Origin: an uncultured Alistipes sp.
GTDB lineage: Bacteria; Bacteroidota; Bacteroidia; Bacteroidales; Rikenellaceae
Direction: 5' to 3'
Length of the DNA: 64,000 nt
Assembly: GCA_949283205.1 (NCBI GenBank)
Contig: CASDSD010000041.1
Location: 44,544 to 108,543, forward strand
Part shown: one piece after another, positions 62,664 to 64,000 of the stretch
Layout: each line of letters begins with the position of its first letter
Position numbering within the stretch: the first letter of the stretch is position 1
Position numbers and translations under genes: made by a program
Notes under the pieces: model-generated
Database searches by the model: none
What the model was told of the DNA's origin: nothing
Seen by the model: the letters and a program-made list of their open reading frames with translations, nothing else

Positions 62664-62935
62664 GATTGTTTCTCCTCTCGGTTTTCGGACCTCCCGTCCG
62701 TCTCTTCGACGCAGGCTTCGATCCGGTCGTTGAAGACCCGCACGCACCCGTTCCTGATCGGAATATGCACGTCGCCCGTTTCGCCCGTGAAGATGATCTC
62801 TCCGGGCGCGAGTCCCGCAATGAGCGGAGCGTGGCCGGGCAGTACGGTGAAACGTCCCACCGTCCCCGGGAACGAAACCTTGTCGGTTGTCGTGCGGCAC
62901 AGCGTGCCGCTGGGTGCTACAATGGTCAGAATCAT
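62660..62935 (-). CDS. atpC: ATP synthase subunit epsilon, short form
   Basis: 91 aa. Only the N-terminal beta-sandwich is present (MILTIVAPSGTLCR, GRFTVLPGHAPLIAGLAPGEI, VRVFNDRIEACVEE). The C-terminal helical hairpin that inhibits ATP hydrolysis in many bacteria is missing, since the protein ends within 15 residues of the last strand. It sits 23 nt after atpD and overlaps atpB. Confidence 0.93.
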   Translation of the reverse strand: MILTIVAPSGTLCRTTTDKVSFPGTVGRFTVLPGHAPLIAGLAPGEIIFTGETGDVHIPIRNGCVRVFNDRIEACVEETDGRSENREEKQS

Positions 62936-62958
62936 GGTGTTTAGGTCTTACGGATGAA

Positions 62959-64000
<1,042 letters not shown>

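Overview
The window comes from a high-GC member of the Bacteroidales, most likely Alistipes or a close Rikenellaceae relative. The assignment is inferred from content and style. There is a SusC/SusD pair, there are Bacteroidetes-type promoters (TTTG about 20 nt upstream of TAnnTTTG), DUF4271, DUF3467 and DUF721 proteins are present, the ATP synthase operon has the Bacteroidetes order, and codons are GC-rich. It is mostly ordinary chromosome. No rRNA, tRNA, CRISPR array, transposase or phage gene was seen.

Layout. 1-12 kb: the 3' part of a B12-dependent ribonucleotide reductase, an abundant-type OmpA porin, recF with a DUF721 partner, a TPR protein followed by a degenerate lumazine-synthase-like protein, then gcvH-mdh and Nudix-birA pairs, and divergent dapD/lysC. 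12-22 kb: a GH78-like rhamnosidase, a lone DUF4435 protein, divergent SUI1 and a 1002-aa protease/propeller/barrel protein, then PBP1A and asd. 22-28.5 kb: the complete rod-shape cluster mreB-mreC-mreD-mrdA-rodA, with a direct-repeat array in the mreB-mreC gap. 28.6-31 kb: gpsA and pgi. 31-40 kb: a long leftward gene string (LysE transporter, cmk, ispH, a small membrane protein, an S41 protease, a histidine kinase, DUF4271, hemD, rnpA, yidD). 40-44.6 kb: a DUF3467 gene, a 165-nt hairpin element, a DprA-like protein, folC and lnt.

44.6-57.6 kb is the accessory part: a polysaccharide-utilisation locus. A DUF2264 putative glycosidase points left. To the right run SusC, SusD, an unrecognised propeller-like lipoprotein with a duplicated module, a lipoprotein FAD oxidoreductase carrying a carbohydrate-binding-like N-terminus, and a two-domain esterase. 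This gene set suggests an oxidative and de-esterifying route for an unknown, probably acylated, glycan. The SusC signal peptide is encoded across a run of nine G residues, which could make the locus phase-variable.

57.8-64 kb: the ATP synthase operon on the minus strand (atpD-C-B-E-F-H-A-G, with atpD running off the window edge).

Lysine/DAP synthesis (lysC, asd, dapD), peptidoglycan polymerisation (PBP1A, PBP2, RodA), the elongasome (MreBCD) and lipoprotein maturation (lnt) all lie in the window, so much of the core region serves envelope building. The strongest leads for something undescribed are the PUL with its surface FAD enzyme and G9 tract, the long hairpin at 40.84-41.01 kb, the mreB-mreC repeats, and the protease-propeller-barrel protein.
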